Assembly (NCBI GenBank): GCA_963921825.1
Contig: OY997594.1
Coordinates: forward strand, 10,173,001-10,237,000
Direction: 5' to 3'
Length of the DNA stretch: 64,000 nt
Origin: Erodium maritimum
Taxonomy: Eukaryota > Streptophyta > Magnoliopsida > Geraniales > Geraniaceae
The position numbers and the translations under genes were made by a program. Positions 33,982 to 46,730 of this stretch are shown in pieces. The notes below the pieces were generated by a model that was given only the letters and a program-made list of their open reading frames with translations, made no database searches and had not been told where the DNA came from. Within the stretch, counting starts at the first letter, position 1. Every line of letters starts with the position of its first letter.

Positions 33982-35729
33982 GTTCATCTATTATTTGCAT
34001 TGGTGGGGTTGATTTTTAAATATGGTTTCCTCTTAGTTAATTGGGATAGAAATTGTGTTTTATATTGTTCTTTACTTTATATGGGATCACATCAGATTTT
34101 TTAGTAGAATATAAGTTACTGGGTTTTCAGAATAGATGAATGTTTTTTGTACAATATTTACACCGACCAATTTAACGAAGACCAATTATATTAGAAAATT
34201 TTGATCTTACCTTCTAGACTTGAAATTACTGAAACCAAACTACTTAAATGTTATTAAAATTGCTTATAGAAAATGTTTGCTAGAAGAACCTTGTATCATT
34301 GGATTTCCTCAATATGATCCACAAACTCCTCCTTCATCATTTGGGATCAACCCACCATTCCCCATTCTTCAAGTGTATACATAGTCCATTATACTTACAT
34401 ATGGTAACATTATAGCTATGCTGTAGTAGTTCAACAGTAGCATTACATGTGCATACCTCTGGGTTTGTCCAAAACCAGACAATATTGTTGATTTCAACTA
34501 CACGTTTGTCCTAGTTTTCCTAATCTTCCAAACCAACAACCCTTGGGGATGGTCTTATTCGTTTGTTTGTATACATACAAGCAACTTTCTGCATTTACTA
34601 TATCGACAAGTTCAGGGTTTGGATCTCATCTCTCTTCATCTTGATTCCCAAGTTTATGTCGAGCTCGAAACATTATGAAGCTTGATCATGTTCCTTCGGA
34701 TTATGATGTTAATATTACATATTTTTTTCATCTTCACAATGAATTAATCATGTCTTACATATACATAGTAAGAAGTATAATATGTATGTTGCAGTTCTTT
34801 GTTTCACACTGGACAAGACAGCATTGCAAACCAGGACAACTTTCGTAGCCTCCAATACAATGCTGTCATTTTACTGTCTGCAGTATGTAGACCTTACTTC
34901 AGTGTTTTATATATTGGATTTAGTATTAAATGTTATTCTTTATGATTTCTATGCAATCTATATTTTATTATTAAAAGGCTCACATCCATATTCAAAATTA
35001 CTCTGACTGTAACATACCCACTTCAAGTTTTACCAACACTATCCTTTATCCATGACTCTTGCTTATTTCTTGCTTGGCAAACCACCAAATTATATTATTA
35101 CAATAATTCTGAAAAAAACTGGTCATATAGTAACATTTTTTATCCATGGCATGTCATCTGTAATAAAGATATTATCTGTTTTTTTTTTGCATACTCTGAA
35201 ATCTCGTGTCAAAATATCTACAGATATTTTCATCAATACAATATTAAAAGAACAAACATTTGAATATAGAGATGGCAAAAGATTCAAGGCAGCGGAAATT
35301 GGACACTACTCAATCGATTTAGATATTAAAGGTTTGATTTGTTTAATTATTGCAAGAAAGAGTGTCTTAGAACTTGGAATGCACTCCTTGTCTACTTAAG
35401 TTCCCTAGGTGCATCTAATGCCTTGTAAAGATACCAGATTCCAAATTTCAGAGGCTGGGCCAAACATATTTGTTGTCTTGTGTGTGTATATCTCCAATTC
35501 AATTGACATAAACAATAGTCATGTGTGAATCACTAATCATATTTGAATTTACTTGTGTTCTTGGACTCTAATTGTAATAAACTAACCACTTACTGCCTTT
35601 GACTTGTCCTGGTGTGACAATTTAGCTCTAACTCCTATGTAATTTTTTTGTTTACAATGACTTTCATGACATCACTTCTCTATATACATAGAATGATTCA
35701 ACTGCAACAAATTTAGATGATTGATATAA
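33982..35729. other. Intergenic downstream of ASF1
   Basis: AT-rich sequence with only short frames that I judge to be chance. I see no domain, repeat border or RNA gene. Confidence 0.5.
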
Positions 35730-35738
35730 TAGATTAAA

Positions 35739-36203
35739 GGAATAATTCCACCTCAGTACCTTAAATCTTTCATATTTTATTTAGAGTACCCTAAATCTTT
35801 TTTGTGTCACTTCAGTACCCTAAACATTCATTAATTCATTTAGAGTACCCTAAATCTTTTTTGTGTCACCTCGGTACCCTAAACTTTCATTAATTCCATT
35901 TTAGTACCCACCGTTAACTTTACATATGATTTTCCATCCAAAACAGGTAAAATGACCATATGACCCCTCACCAACAACCAAAATTATGGTAAAGTTAATG
36001 GTGGATACTAAAATGAAATTAATGAAAGTTTAGGGTACTAAAACGGAATTAATAAAAGTTTAGGGTACTGATGTGACACAAAAAAGATTTAGGGTACTCT
36101 AAATGAAATATGAAAGATTTAGGGTACTGAGATGACACAAAAAAGATTTAGGGTACTCTAAATGAAATATGAAAGATTTAGAGTACTGAAGTGGAATTAA
36201 CCC
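35739..36203. mobile_element. Mutator-like MITE, 465 bp
   Basis: The inverted arms are built from repeated gtaccctaaatctttc and gtaccctaaactttcatt words. The tips are GGAATAATTCCACCTCAGTACC (left) and the complement of AGTACTGAAGTGGAATTAACCC (right). The 9-bp duplication TAGATTAAA flanks it at 35730-35738 and 36204-36212. There is no coding capacity. Confidence 0.88.
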
Positions 36204-36212
36204 TAGATTAAA

Positions 36213-37200
36213 ATAGAAGTTGGAAAATTGTTGGGACAAAGTAAAACTCAATAGCTAAATCATGTCAAATTAAATAAGGGTTAATTTCCTTCTGTACCCA
36301 TTTCTTATTGGTAACATACCTCTTATACTCCCTACATTTTGTAACGTTCAATAACAGTCCCTTCGTTTTGATAATTGTTATTTAGTACATTTATGAATTG
36401 GTCAAGGATCATTTAATACCTCATATATTGATAACTAACATTTAATACCTTTTATGAATTGGTCACAGATCATCAAAATGGTGTAAACTTGACCAAAATT
36501 TTGTCCAGATCGTTATCAATACATCAAGGTACCAAAGGAGTGTTACTAAAGGTAATTAAACAATTATGAAACTAAATTAGAATAAGCAAAATATAAAAAT
36601 CAAAACAAAAGTTGAGAAATATCTAGGGCCTATTTGACAACATCTTCAATGCTATTGAGTTAGGGGATGCTAATATCAGAGTGCCTATTTTGGTTTCTTG
36701 TGATGAACCTCTTGCCCCAAATGGATTTAGCAGAGCTTCTACTTTGAGGTGTAAACCAAAAAGGGTTACAAGTATCAGGACATGCACTTTCTCTTCATAG
36801 AAAGCTTAGGATCCACAAAACAAATGGATAAACGGCCACACACAGAATCTTCTGAACAATGGAAACTAGACATTCATTTGCACGAGAAAGCCAAGAGTTC
36901 CAACTTTTTTGTCATCAAAGATCTCTTCCTTTGTTGTTGTGAAAGAAACCTAAATTCAACCACTTCCATCAAGACCCTAAACTTGGCTTCATCGGCCTAA
37001 AACTCAAGGGCAATTAAGTACCTAAAATATGCTGCCATTTCACACTTGAAAACATGTCTGCTTCTTCAGGACTAGCTCTCCCTTGTGTCTAATTTGTCTT
37101 CCGATTACTCCAAGGCCTCTGAGCCCTTATTTCACTCTCCATGGATATTGTCTGTTTGGTAGGCTCAATTCTTTTCCCTTGTTAACTCCGCGGCTTCATT
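36213..37200. other. Intergenic, FATB promoter side
   Basis: A stretch at 36275-36560 (gggttaatttccttctgtaccc and repeated tttaatacctc words) looks like one arm of another decayed MITE of the same style. The rest shows no gene. Confidence 0.4.
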
Positions 37201-37203
37201 ACC

Positions 37204-37210
37204 TATATAA
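37204..37210 (+). promoter_or_regulatory. TATA box of the thioesterase gene
   Basis: TATATAA lies 80 bp before the chosen ATG. It predicts a transcript start near 37235. This excludes the upstream in-frame ATGs at 37213 and 37219, so the ATG at 37284 is preferred. Confidence 0.55.
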
Positions 37211-37283
37211 ACATGAAATGGCCATGCTTCTGTTCCAAACTCTTGGCCATCAACATCAGAAAAACAACAAAAATAAAAAAAGC

Positions 37284-39007
37284 ATGGCAATTCTGAGTAC
37301 CCTTTCCCATCATGCGGCCAGGAGCTCCTACTTCATCACATGTTCTGCCTCTCTGACCGGAACCAGGCCCAAAACCTACAGGCAAAAGCTCAGCATAGTC
37401 AGGTTCAATGGCATTTCACCCAACAATCTTCGAACCAAGCTCGTGGCACCCAGCCAAACTGGAGGAGTGGCCACCCTCACACCCCCACCTTCTGTGAATG
37501 ACCAGGTTCCAGAGGAGGAAACCCGCCAGAACATTCCAAGGAAGAAGCAGCTGGTTGATTCCCATCGTCAGGGGCTCATCATAGAAGGCGGGGTAGGCTA
37601 CAGACAGACTGTTGTCATCAGGTCCTATGAAGTTGGTCCTGACAAAACCATCACCTTAGAGAGCATCCTCAACCTTCTCCAGGTACATTCATTACATACA
37701 AGTACAACTATAGCAAGCGGATGCCTTCGTCTTGTGCATGATCTTGGAATGCTGATTTCTCAGAGTGTTGTATCCAGGAAACAGCGTTGAATCATGTGTG
37801 GATGTCCGGACTTCTCAGCAATGGATTTGGAGCAACACATGGGATGATGAATCACAACCTCATATGGGTTGTGTCCAGAATGCAACTTCAAGTTGATCAC
37901 TACCCGATCTGGTACTATAAGTAGCATTTACCCATGAATCTTGTCTACTGCTAAATCAACAGACTAAGCATCCTAGTTTCCTCCAACAAATCTTTAAGAA
38001 AAAAAACTACAAAGAACATGTACCATAGGAATTTGTCATGCTCTTTGATACGAACTAGGGAATTGGTCTGAACTTTGTACTATGCGCTTTTGTGCAGGGG
38101 AGAGGTGGTGGAAGTGGACACATGGGTTGGAGCATCAGGCAAGAATGGGATGCGTCGGGACTGGCTGATAAGAAGCCAAGCTACCGGCCACATTTTTGCT
38201 CGTGCCACCAGGTATACACAGCCCAGGACTTGCCAATTTTCAATTGAAACCGTGTTAGCAACATGAACTGAGACTCCTTGAACTATGAAACAGCACATGG
38301 GTGATGATGAATGAGAAAACAAGGCGGCTCTCCAAGATGCCCGAAGAGGTGAGAGGTGAGATCTCTCCTTGGTTTATAGGGAAAAAAGCGATCCAAGATG
38401 ACATGCAAGAGAAGATTACCAAGTTGGACTGCAATGCTAAATATGTGATCTCTGCCTTGAAGGTAAAGCCTTGCATTGCAAGAAACAATCCTCTTTGCAG
38501 TTTTTGCGAAAAGACCCATATGCCTGACTACTGTAACTCTGTAATCTGCAGCCGAAGAGGAGTGATTTGGACATGAACCAACATGTGAACAATGTTAAGT
38601 ATGTGAAATGGATGTTTGAGGTAATATGCACACCACTGCCATCATATTAACCTTGAATCATTGGCAAAAAACTAGTTCTTAATCCATTCTTATTCTTACT
38701 GCACCCACAGGCCATCCCGGATCAAGTTTTGGAGTCCCGCCAACTTGCTGGTATTGAACTAGAATATAGAAAAGAATGCGGGAGTTCAGATGTAGTCGAA
38801 TCACTGTGTGAACCAGACCAAGGTACTGAGATAGGCCAGCTCAATGGGTTGCCTCTGGCATCAAACTTTCTTGAAAATGGAGGGCATTTGGAATCTTTCG
38901 AAATGGGACCCTTGCGGTATACACATCTTCTTCAAGTTAATGGAGCCAAGGCAAATGAAGAGATTGTCAGAGGAAGGACCATATGGAAGAGAAAAACAAC
39001 CTTGTAG
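37284..39007 (+). CDS. FATB-type acyl-ACP thioesterase, plastid, 6 exons, about 393 aa
   Basis: The enzyme hydrolyses acyl-ACP in plastids and releases free fatty acids, ending chain growth. Exons are 37284-37682, 37778-37911, 38098-38211, 38294-38462, 38552-38620 and 38711-39007 (1182 nt, TAG). The N-terminus (MAILSTLSHHAARSSYFITC) is Ser-rich, like a plastid transit peptide. The first hotdog domain has SYEVGPDKTITLESILNLLQ, NHVWMSGLL, MMNHNLIWVVSRMQLQVDHY and WVGASGKNGMRRDWLIR. The second has the catalytic D-N-H in LDMNQHVNNVKY and the Cys/Glu region in EYRKECG. These fit FATB better than FATA, although several otherwise conserved FATB residues differ, so it may be a divergent FATB-like paralogue. 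No disruptions. Substrate chain length cannot be read. Confidence 0.88.
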
Positions 39008-41395
39008 ATTGAATTCAAGGACAAAACAGGAGTCATAGTAAGTTGAAGGGGGTGACTGGAACTGGAAATATCTAAGGATCGTCCACAAACCCAATGATGT
39101 TTCAGACATTCTGATCCTGGCTCTGGCTCTAGCAAGAACACCTAAAATGAAAATTCTAATAATTAGTAATCCAGAATGATAAAAGAAGAAGAAAAAAAAT
39201 CATGTGGATGCACAAAATAAGCAGTTTAAGTTTCTTGGTAACTGTAAGATATTAAACCTTAGGCTAGGAATCCTTATTAAACGGTTCTCTGTCTTTTGTA
39301 CCCATTGATTGCTTCAAACGTTGTCTATCAGGTAATAAATAGTCAAAATGAAGCATTTTCTAGAATGTCAATTTCTCCCTGTACACAGAGCCCTACTATA
39401 CTGCCCAAGTACAACATAAATATCTGAGCTTGTCAGCATGGTTTCATCCAGAATCAGTGATGCATACTATGAAGAAAAAAAAGCAGTTTCAGAAGTAGGG
39501 TAGCTCCAGACAATGCTACCTTTGTCTAGTACCAAAGCAATAAGAACTGATATGACAGTGGTTACATAGTTAAGCAAGATTAGGGCTATCTTGTGTTTGA
39601 GGTAGATGACAATAATAGGATTTTGTTTATATGAGAAACTCAACTATGCAAATTGCAAGGGAAAGCCCACAAAATACTCCTACCTTTTTTACTGGTTTTC
39701 TGAAGATCAATGCAGTGAATTACCCAAAGTCAAACCATATATTCAGGAGAGAGAGAGAAAGAGAGTATTGGTCCTGGAGGTTGTACTTACGAATCGTTGG
39801 TATTGCAATTAACCTCCATAAGATCAACCAATAGGTTATCACTGGGTTTTGAGGAGGAACCTAAAGACAACTTGAGAAAGAATGTGTTGAGCTCCACTGT
39901 TAAGAGATGATGCATCTTTGTCCCAATGAGCAGGTGTAAACGTCTGTTTAACCTGAAACGGTAAACAAAATATAAGATGAGAGTTTTTGCATCCTTGAAC
40001 CTGACTAGTTATTCCACTTCAAAAGAGATCAAAATAAACATCACATGTCAGCTTCTTATGTATATGAAAGACTCGCAGACATTTGCAAGGAAACAAGGCG
40101 TTGCATTGACAAATAAAATTCAAAAAATGGAGCAGTAAGAACATGTTGGTCACTACGAAACTACAATTTCAATTCAAGAATGTGTTATGCTAGTAATGTC
40201 TATTATGAAAAAAAAATCATTAAAAATTTAAAACTGTAATAGTCAAAGATGACAACAAGCATTTGTCTCAGTGGCATCACCCTTTAAGAGATTAAAGACA
40301 GTTCAAGACCTCTTGAAGGTTGAATTCCATGCTCAGTTAAATGGTACGTCATAGCAAGAGAATGTTCAATACCATTCATTTTCTGAAATTTCACTTGCAA
40401 ATTCAAAGGAAGTACTTATAAATGGCAATTCAGAACAATATGAAGAAATAGCTGGCGGTCAAGACATACTCCAGCCCTAATACCTTCTAAGTCAACCAAA
40501 TGAAAATTATCATGATAGGGTGTCAGCAAAATTAAAGTTTCACAAATAATCAATTGTTGGAGTAGGTTTCAGTAGCTATAACACTCGGCTTTTCTACACT
40601 TCGAATTCTATAAACTTGAAATTTGAACTTCCAAATAAAATAATTACTAGGTGTCGTAAAAGAAAAATAGAAAATATAGGCAGTTCGTAAATTAACACTG
40701 CAGCTTCAGGATTAGTATATATAAAAATTGCATCAATTCATCTGATGAAAATGGCAATATTAGCAGAGTCAAACTGAGGTCAGCTACAATCATCAAATGG
40801 AACACATGAACACTTATTATTGAGGCAATGCCTATTACAAGAAATTTGAGATACCAAGTAAAAAAAATCTCAAATCAGAGAAAACCAGTAAATAACCTGA
40901 ATCAACAAACCTTGTTGGCTCAAAATACAAATAAAAACGCACTAGGAACCCCTCACTTAGCCTACCTAGCAATATAGGCCTGGTATATGAAGAGATTTAA
41001 GCATCAAGAACAATAGGTAATGATCCCCACACACCAAAATATATAATTTTGTTTTATATTATGACAACACCCTAAATAACCTCATAATAAAACATCAACT
41101 GTTTCAAATTATAACATGAGATTTTTTTTAAAATTCTCTAATGCTGGAATGCGTGAATGCAAAAGCAAAACCATAAATTATTGATATAATTTGGACAAAG
41201 TGCGTGGAAAGCTATAAGCCTATAATACCAAAGAAATATCAAACACAACATGAATGTATTAAGTGAACTTTTAAACTAAAAAGAACTGAAAGAGAAAACA
41301 AATGAGCAACCACGACAGAAGAAAAACAAATTAATGATAAGAAGAAAAAGAAATACGAGTAATAAAGCCAGATAGAATGTACTAAGAGAGCTCAC
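39008..41395. other. Intergenic, no gene recognised
   Basis: AT-rich and without convincing frames on either strand. The C-terminal exons expected for the phosphatidylserine synthase fragment to the right were looked for here and not found. Confidence 0.45.
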
Positions 41396-41959
41396 CAAAC
41401 CAATTGCATATCAGAATATCAAGAACAATGCTGTCCAACCAGCATTCGTTGAAGTTTTGTAACATGTGTGGGATTTTCAGGCACATGAAGTCGCCAATCA
41501 GCTCCATAGGATTTTTTAGGAAGTTCTGCATGAAATGAATAATTGATAACTTAAATACGCAGAAGGATACGCCGAGATATGAGTGTAACAATGGAAGTAT
41601 CACAACCAATAAATAAGCAAGCTAACAGTTCATGGTGCCCAAAAACCTAACCAGCACCAAGATCTGGATGAAGAAACTTCATAAATTGCTCAGCATCATA
41701 AAATATGAAACAACACTCCCACAACTTCACAATGGCATGCAAAATTCAGCCAATCCTAGCACAAATAAACCCAACTGATAGAAATTAAGTCTATAATAAG
41801 CTGAGTAAGCATGCACAGATGTGTACATAAACAAAAGTGAAGTGTTGGTTTAGCAGGCTGGAAACTAACCTGGAAAAGCAAAATTGTAAGAGAAACAAGG
41901 TAGGGAGCAGCCAATCCATGAACCAAACACCAATGGCAGGGTGTGGCCTAATAAGGACC
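41396..41959 (-). pseudogene. Phosphatidylserine synthase (base-exchange type) fragment, pseudogene
   Basis: There are three exon-like blocks on the minus strand. At 41959-41870, VLIRPHPAI is followed one base out of frame by WCLVHGLAAPYLVSLTILLF. The block ending at 41652 gives DAEQFMKFLHPDLGA. At 41525-41396, [20 protein letters not shown] runs straight, with a frame change, into [10 protein letters not shown] and [14 protein letters not shown]. Intact plant PSS1 has about 45 residues between PENPT and the HMLPNFNECWW block, so an internal deletion is present besides the 1-nt loss. Splice donors and acceptors survive, so this is a genomic copy. The N- and C-terminal parts were not found. 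The intact protein makes phosphatidylserine in the ER. Confidence 0.85.
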
Positions 41960-41981
41960 CTGTAAAAGATATATAAAAAAA

Positions 41982-42180
41982 GGGTGGGATTACTGAAAAG
42001 TGCCATCATGAATTGATCACGAGCGGAAAACTGATTTTGAAGAAAAAAAACATGTTTTCCACTACACTGTAGTAACAACGAACAGTGTCCAATACACAGT
42101 ATAGTGCAAAGTATTTATTTTGTCAAGACTGTTTCCCGTTCGTGACCAATTCATGAGGGCGCTTGTCAGCAATTCCCCCT
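41982..42180. mobile_element. MITE with 50-bp inverted ends
   Basis: The left arm (agggtgggattactgaaaag, through catgaattgatcacgagcgg) is repeated inverted on the right (ccgttcgtgaccaattcatg, through aattccccct). The target duplication is unclear because both sides are A-rich (taaaaaa). It lies immediately upstream of the PSS fragment. Confidence 0.7.
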
Positions 42181-42672
42181 AAAAAATATGAACTTGCACC
42201 AAAATCTGGCTTAGATGCATAGTGAATTTAAAACAAACTGGAAAGAATCCTGCTGATGCAACACTCCAAAATCATTGTTATCGAACTGCAAGTACAATTA
42301 CCTTGAAACTCTACAGCCAAATTTAAAAACAAAATATGTCCAGCCCCTTAACAGAATCACTAATCATGATCATAAGAGAACATCTGGTGTCACCACAATC
42401 ATGAAATCTTCAGTTGGACTGAATGACAAAAAGGATCCATCAAGTATCATATATAAGAAATGTGAAAATATACATGCTACTCAATTCAGTAACCCATCTT
42501 TTTTCCTGGATTAGGGGATGAAGAGTTCATTCGCATTCACTTCTTATTCAAGCTATCTAGTTTCAGGATAAGGGAGCAAAAGAAACTTAAAAGCTCATCC
42601 AACAATAGTATCTCTCAAAATCCATTAATACACGTACAAGGGGAAAGACAGAAATGGAACAAAAGCTTGAAC

Positions 42673-45646
42673 TCAGTAGGTGTAGCCCTTGACAAACATT
42701 CCCTTCTTAGCCTCCTCACTTTCACCCTCGGCAGAGTACTTTCCAAGCTGAGCAAGTGAATTTGCCTTTGCACGTATCAAAAGAGCAGTCTGTGCAGCCC
42801 CAACATTCTCAGGGCGCCCTTGCCATGTCTTGAGCACAGTGTTTTGAAGAGCACGTGCATATGAGAAAGAAACATGCCAAGGGTTGGGGCTTTGGTTCAT
42901 TGCATTCAGGTTCAAAGTAGCTTCCGCTTCAGATTGTCCTCCTGATAAAAACTGAAAACCATACAGAAAAATATGCATTTGTCAGAGATGATAATTTGCA
43001 CATGAATACCAACTGCATACCACAAGTAACCAGATTCATCACACAAAAAAATGAAATATTGCTTGCTCAAGTAAACCACAGCCCAGGCATTTGAGCAATA
43101 GCTACACACACATCGTAGATTAAGCATGAAGAATATATAACTGAAGCCCTGAGAGACAACAGGACAGCACAATCTTCATCATTGTCATCAGCTATTCAAT
43201 AGACTGGAACATCAGTTTGTATTCATATCTTTTAAGTCTCATTACCATAGGAATGAGTCATGTATTTTTTAGATTCATCAAGTGAGGTTCAGGATTGAAT
43301 ACCATGATTCCAGGAACAGCGGGAGGAACTCTCCTCTTAAGCATTGTGAGGGTATATTTCGCAATGGTTTCTGGCGTAGCCTTCTCCTTGTGTTCAGCTC
43401 CAGGAGTTACCATGCTGGGTTTAAGAAGGATTCCTTCAAACATAACATTGTTTTCAGCCAAGTAAAAGAAAACTTCAGACCACACCTTCTCAGCCACTTC
43501 AAGTGTCCTCTCAATTGGATGGTCCCCATCGAGAAGAATCTCAGGTTCCACAATAGGGACAAGACCATTGTCCTGCACAAAAAATATACTGTCATAAGAC
43601 TCTTTTTTACATTATAAGAATGTTCTAACTGAAGTGTGAGGTAAGATGATCAAAGGAGGTGAACCAAATATTATACCAGTCTCCCTACCAGCTTTAACTT
43701 AACTCATTGCAGAATTAGAAAATAACGTTAACAATTTTCAGGACAGGATATCCGAATTTGGCATAAAACAAAATATAAATCATATGCTAAGATGGTTAAC
43801 AATAACAACATTACCCTTAATTATTTTCTACTCAGCAGATTTAACTAACAGTAACATATGATTTAAATACTAAAGGCTTTACATTCAAAGGATGCAAGAA
43901 TTTATGTACTATAAAGTAATAATCTTCAGAAGGACAAATGACATCCTAACTTGACAATAGTGACATGATTTGAGTGAAATATGAAGTAGCGTCCACCAGA
44001 ACTGTAAGTAAAAACTTTTGGTATTAGGTAACATTAAGGATTGAGAGTAGACACCTGAGATATGGCAGCATAACGTGCAAGTCCCCATGCAGCTTCCTTA
44101 ACAGCCAGAGCTGAAGGACCACAAGGAATGCTGACAACAGTCCTCCTGGTAATTCCCAATATCGTGAACACCATAAAATATAATATATCAGTACGCTCTT
44201 CTAGCAGTAAACAACTATAAGCAATAGAGTTTTAGATACATGAATACAAATGACAGATTATTTTTCACAAAATAAACTGTTCTCAACCAAAAGTAAACTA
44301 CCTACCACTTGGCAAAGCGAGCACCTTGCTTGTAGTACTCTGCGGATCTTGAGGCCAAACCATCTAATCCTTGGCACCAAGATTCATTGTTTGATCCAGG
44401 TAAAGGAGACAAACCCTGAAAAACAAGTTCAGGAAATGAGAAATGAGTGGGCAAGCTGCTGATGACACAGAGTTAGGTGTTTAGTAATCAAATAAAAAGG
44501 TAATCTTCAAGCATGTATTCGTACAATCTAACAACAACTTACCTTATCAACTTTGATTCCTGGCATGATATTTGCCTCACGCAAGCAGTCCACAAACTTC
44601 TTTCCATCAGTAGTTGACTGGTAGAGTGTTTCCTCAAAAAGAATTGCACCAGAAATATAGTCTCCTAGTCCAGGAGCAGTCAACAAAAGTTGCCTGTAGG
44701 CCTGTCGGTTCTCCTCGGTATTGTCCAAGCCAATAGATGAGAGCCTCTTCCCAGCAGTTGCATTTGATTCATCAATGGCAAGGATACCACGGCCAGCAGA
44801 TGCAATAGATTTCTACATTGAAAAAGAAACAACAGTTCGTCGACATAAGTCTTCCATACAAACAATTTTCGATTTCCTCTCCCAATTCAGACAAAACAAC
44901 TCTACTGTAACTATATCATAAGCTTTACTAAGGCTAAACACACTGTCTTCAAAGAAAGACTCATTCTATGCACTTAAGGGCTGAAGCAAGCTCCTCAAAT
45001 AACATTTTGTTGAGTGCTTTATTGAAAAAACAGAAGACATCAAAAGTATATTACAACATACCACATGCCATGTTTTCGAAATACCAATTTTCCAAACCAA
45101 AACAATCTTCTGAAACCCAGTAAACTGGATAATTCTAGCATGTATACTAATTCAACCCAAACTTTTCAACATAAGTATATCAGAATGTATGTATTAGATT
45201 AGACGTAATAAAAATCACATAAGGCAATTTCATGCAGCAGGAAAAATACCAAATCAAATAACAACAAAGCTCAAGCATAAGAAGATAGACGAAACATTAA
45301 CAGAAATTATTATGCAAACAGATCAATCAAACCTAAGGGGTCACTAATATTTATATTCCTAAATCGATTAAAAGACAAAACATCCACTAAATAGGCAGTT
45401 TTGAATCATGAAACATATGCACGCAGATACAGTATTAACAGTTCGTACACCTAAAAGGCAAATGATTAAGCGAGTACTTACAGCGGTTTGGACGAGCTCG
45501 TCGGAGTAAGTGGAGGCGCGGATCTTGAAGCTGACTCTGCGGGTGGCCGATCGGGTGGTCAACGAATTGGGGCGTTGAGCGCAATAGCTCTGTCCGATCA
45601 GTTGCGAAGACAACGTGTCCAGCTTCGCGAAACTCGCAGAGGCCAT
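42673..45646 (-). CDS. FBA3: Fructose-bisphosphate aldolase, plastid FBA3-type, 6 exons, 394 aa
   Basis: Class I aldolase cleaves fructose-1,6-bisphosphate to two triose phosphates, here in plastid glycolysis or the Calvin cycle. Exons are 45646-45482, 44812-44543, 44415-44306, 44145-44055, 43572-43303 and 42951-42673 (1185 nt, TGA at 42673-42675). The N-terminus ([20 protein letters not shown]) is a transit peptide closely like that of Arabidopsis FBA3. Core motifs are [73 protein letters not shown] and the Schiff-base lysine in [31 protein letters not shown] spans the last intron, and the conserved end is GMFVKGYTY. No disruptions. The aldolase call is certain; the FBA3 type rests on remembered sequence. 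Confidence 0.95.
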
Positions 45647-45882
45647 GGCTTCGAATGGGTTAGAGGAAATCGCGACGAAAACGAGGAAATGGAATGAGAT
45701 CCAGAGAGGAGGGTTGGTGAAGAGGACGCGACTATTTTTATGCTTTTCTGAACCTGCAGTGTGACAATAATGATGGAAGAGAAGCAGTTATAAATAAAAT
45801 AAGGCGTCGCTTTTCTCGGATGGTCCGCACTGTGGAGTTCTGGCGGCTTCGCGACAAGGAGCTTGCGGAACTACCAAACGAC

Positions 45883-46730
45883 TTTTTTTTTTTTTTTTTA
45901 AAGAAAGGGAGTGTAACTTCATAGAAGAAAAATATCAGTCTTATAATATAAGCAATAAGATGAGTCGATGAGGGATAAGAGTCCCCCACTCTTAAACTAT
46001 CTAACTATGAAATACAAATTGAGATGGGCTATAGACAACTTTATTACAAAAAAATCACCACATCTCTTAAAAGAAGACCAAATGTCCTCAACAATAGGTC
46101 CTTCCACATTATCAAACCAATGATCTCGAGCAGCTGAAACTGTATCCGAGACATCTAATTCCACCTCTAAATCTTACCACCCCTTCTCCACACACTATTA
46201 CAGGCCCTCTCTCAAAGATAAATACTCAGCCAGATGAGGAGTGAAAACTCCTACCTGAAAAGAAGTCCTCGCATCAATGACCTCTCCTAAGTGATTCCGA
46301 ACCATCATGCCCAAGCCAATCCCCCGTGACAGAACCCCAACATTCACATTTAGCTTCAAAGAACCATAAGGGGGAGCTATTCAATGCAAAGTTGGACCAC
46401 TGGCCAGGCTACCCACCTGACCCCGCCTATCCTTAGTGAAAGACGAAAATAATTAATGAATCCAACCTTTGTGAACCCCCGCCATCTGATCAGGATACTT
46501 CTCAAGCTTCCCATGAAGAACTTGGTTCCTCTCACTCCAAATCAAATAGACGGTCATAGCCCAAGCTACGAGATCCTCATCAGAAAGCCTCTATGCTAGA
46601 AATAATAAGACATCAGAGCTGGATAAGGACCTGACATAGTCAACCCACACGCCAAAGGGAGAAGCTCTCTGTGCTGCAACCGCTTACCTACACCCAAAGA
46701 ACGCATGTGCAATAGTCTTAAGGTTAATAA
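45883..46730 (-). pseudogene. 5'-truncated LINE ORF2 3' end (zinc-binding and RNase H regions)
   Basis: The minus-strand translation in broken frames gives TIAHAFFGC (zf-RVT end), AWAMTVYLIWSERNQVLHGK and RNase H-like LKLNVNVGVLSRGIGLGMMV followed by RNHLGEV. The element ends at an A tract on the minus strand (T run at 45883-45900). It has several stops. It is dead and 5'-truncated, as usual for LINE insertions. It lies about 240 bp upstream of the aldolase start. Confidence 0.7.

Noticed and set aside
34782..35399. Frames of 74 and 115 codons downstream of ASF1
   Set aside because: Low-complexity AT-rich translations with no domain or splice context.
36260..36560. Second MITE beside the 35739-36203 element
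   Set aside because: One arm-like region is visible but no matching inverted partner or duplication, so I list it only as intergenic remnant.
40900..41390. C-terminal exons of phosphatidylserine synthase
   Set aside because: Searched by eye for the WAGM/YEWVG region on the minus strand and not found.
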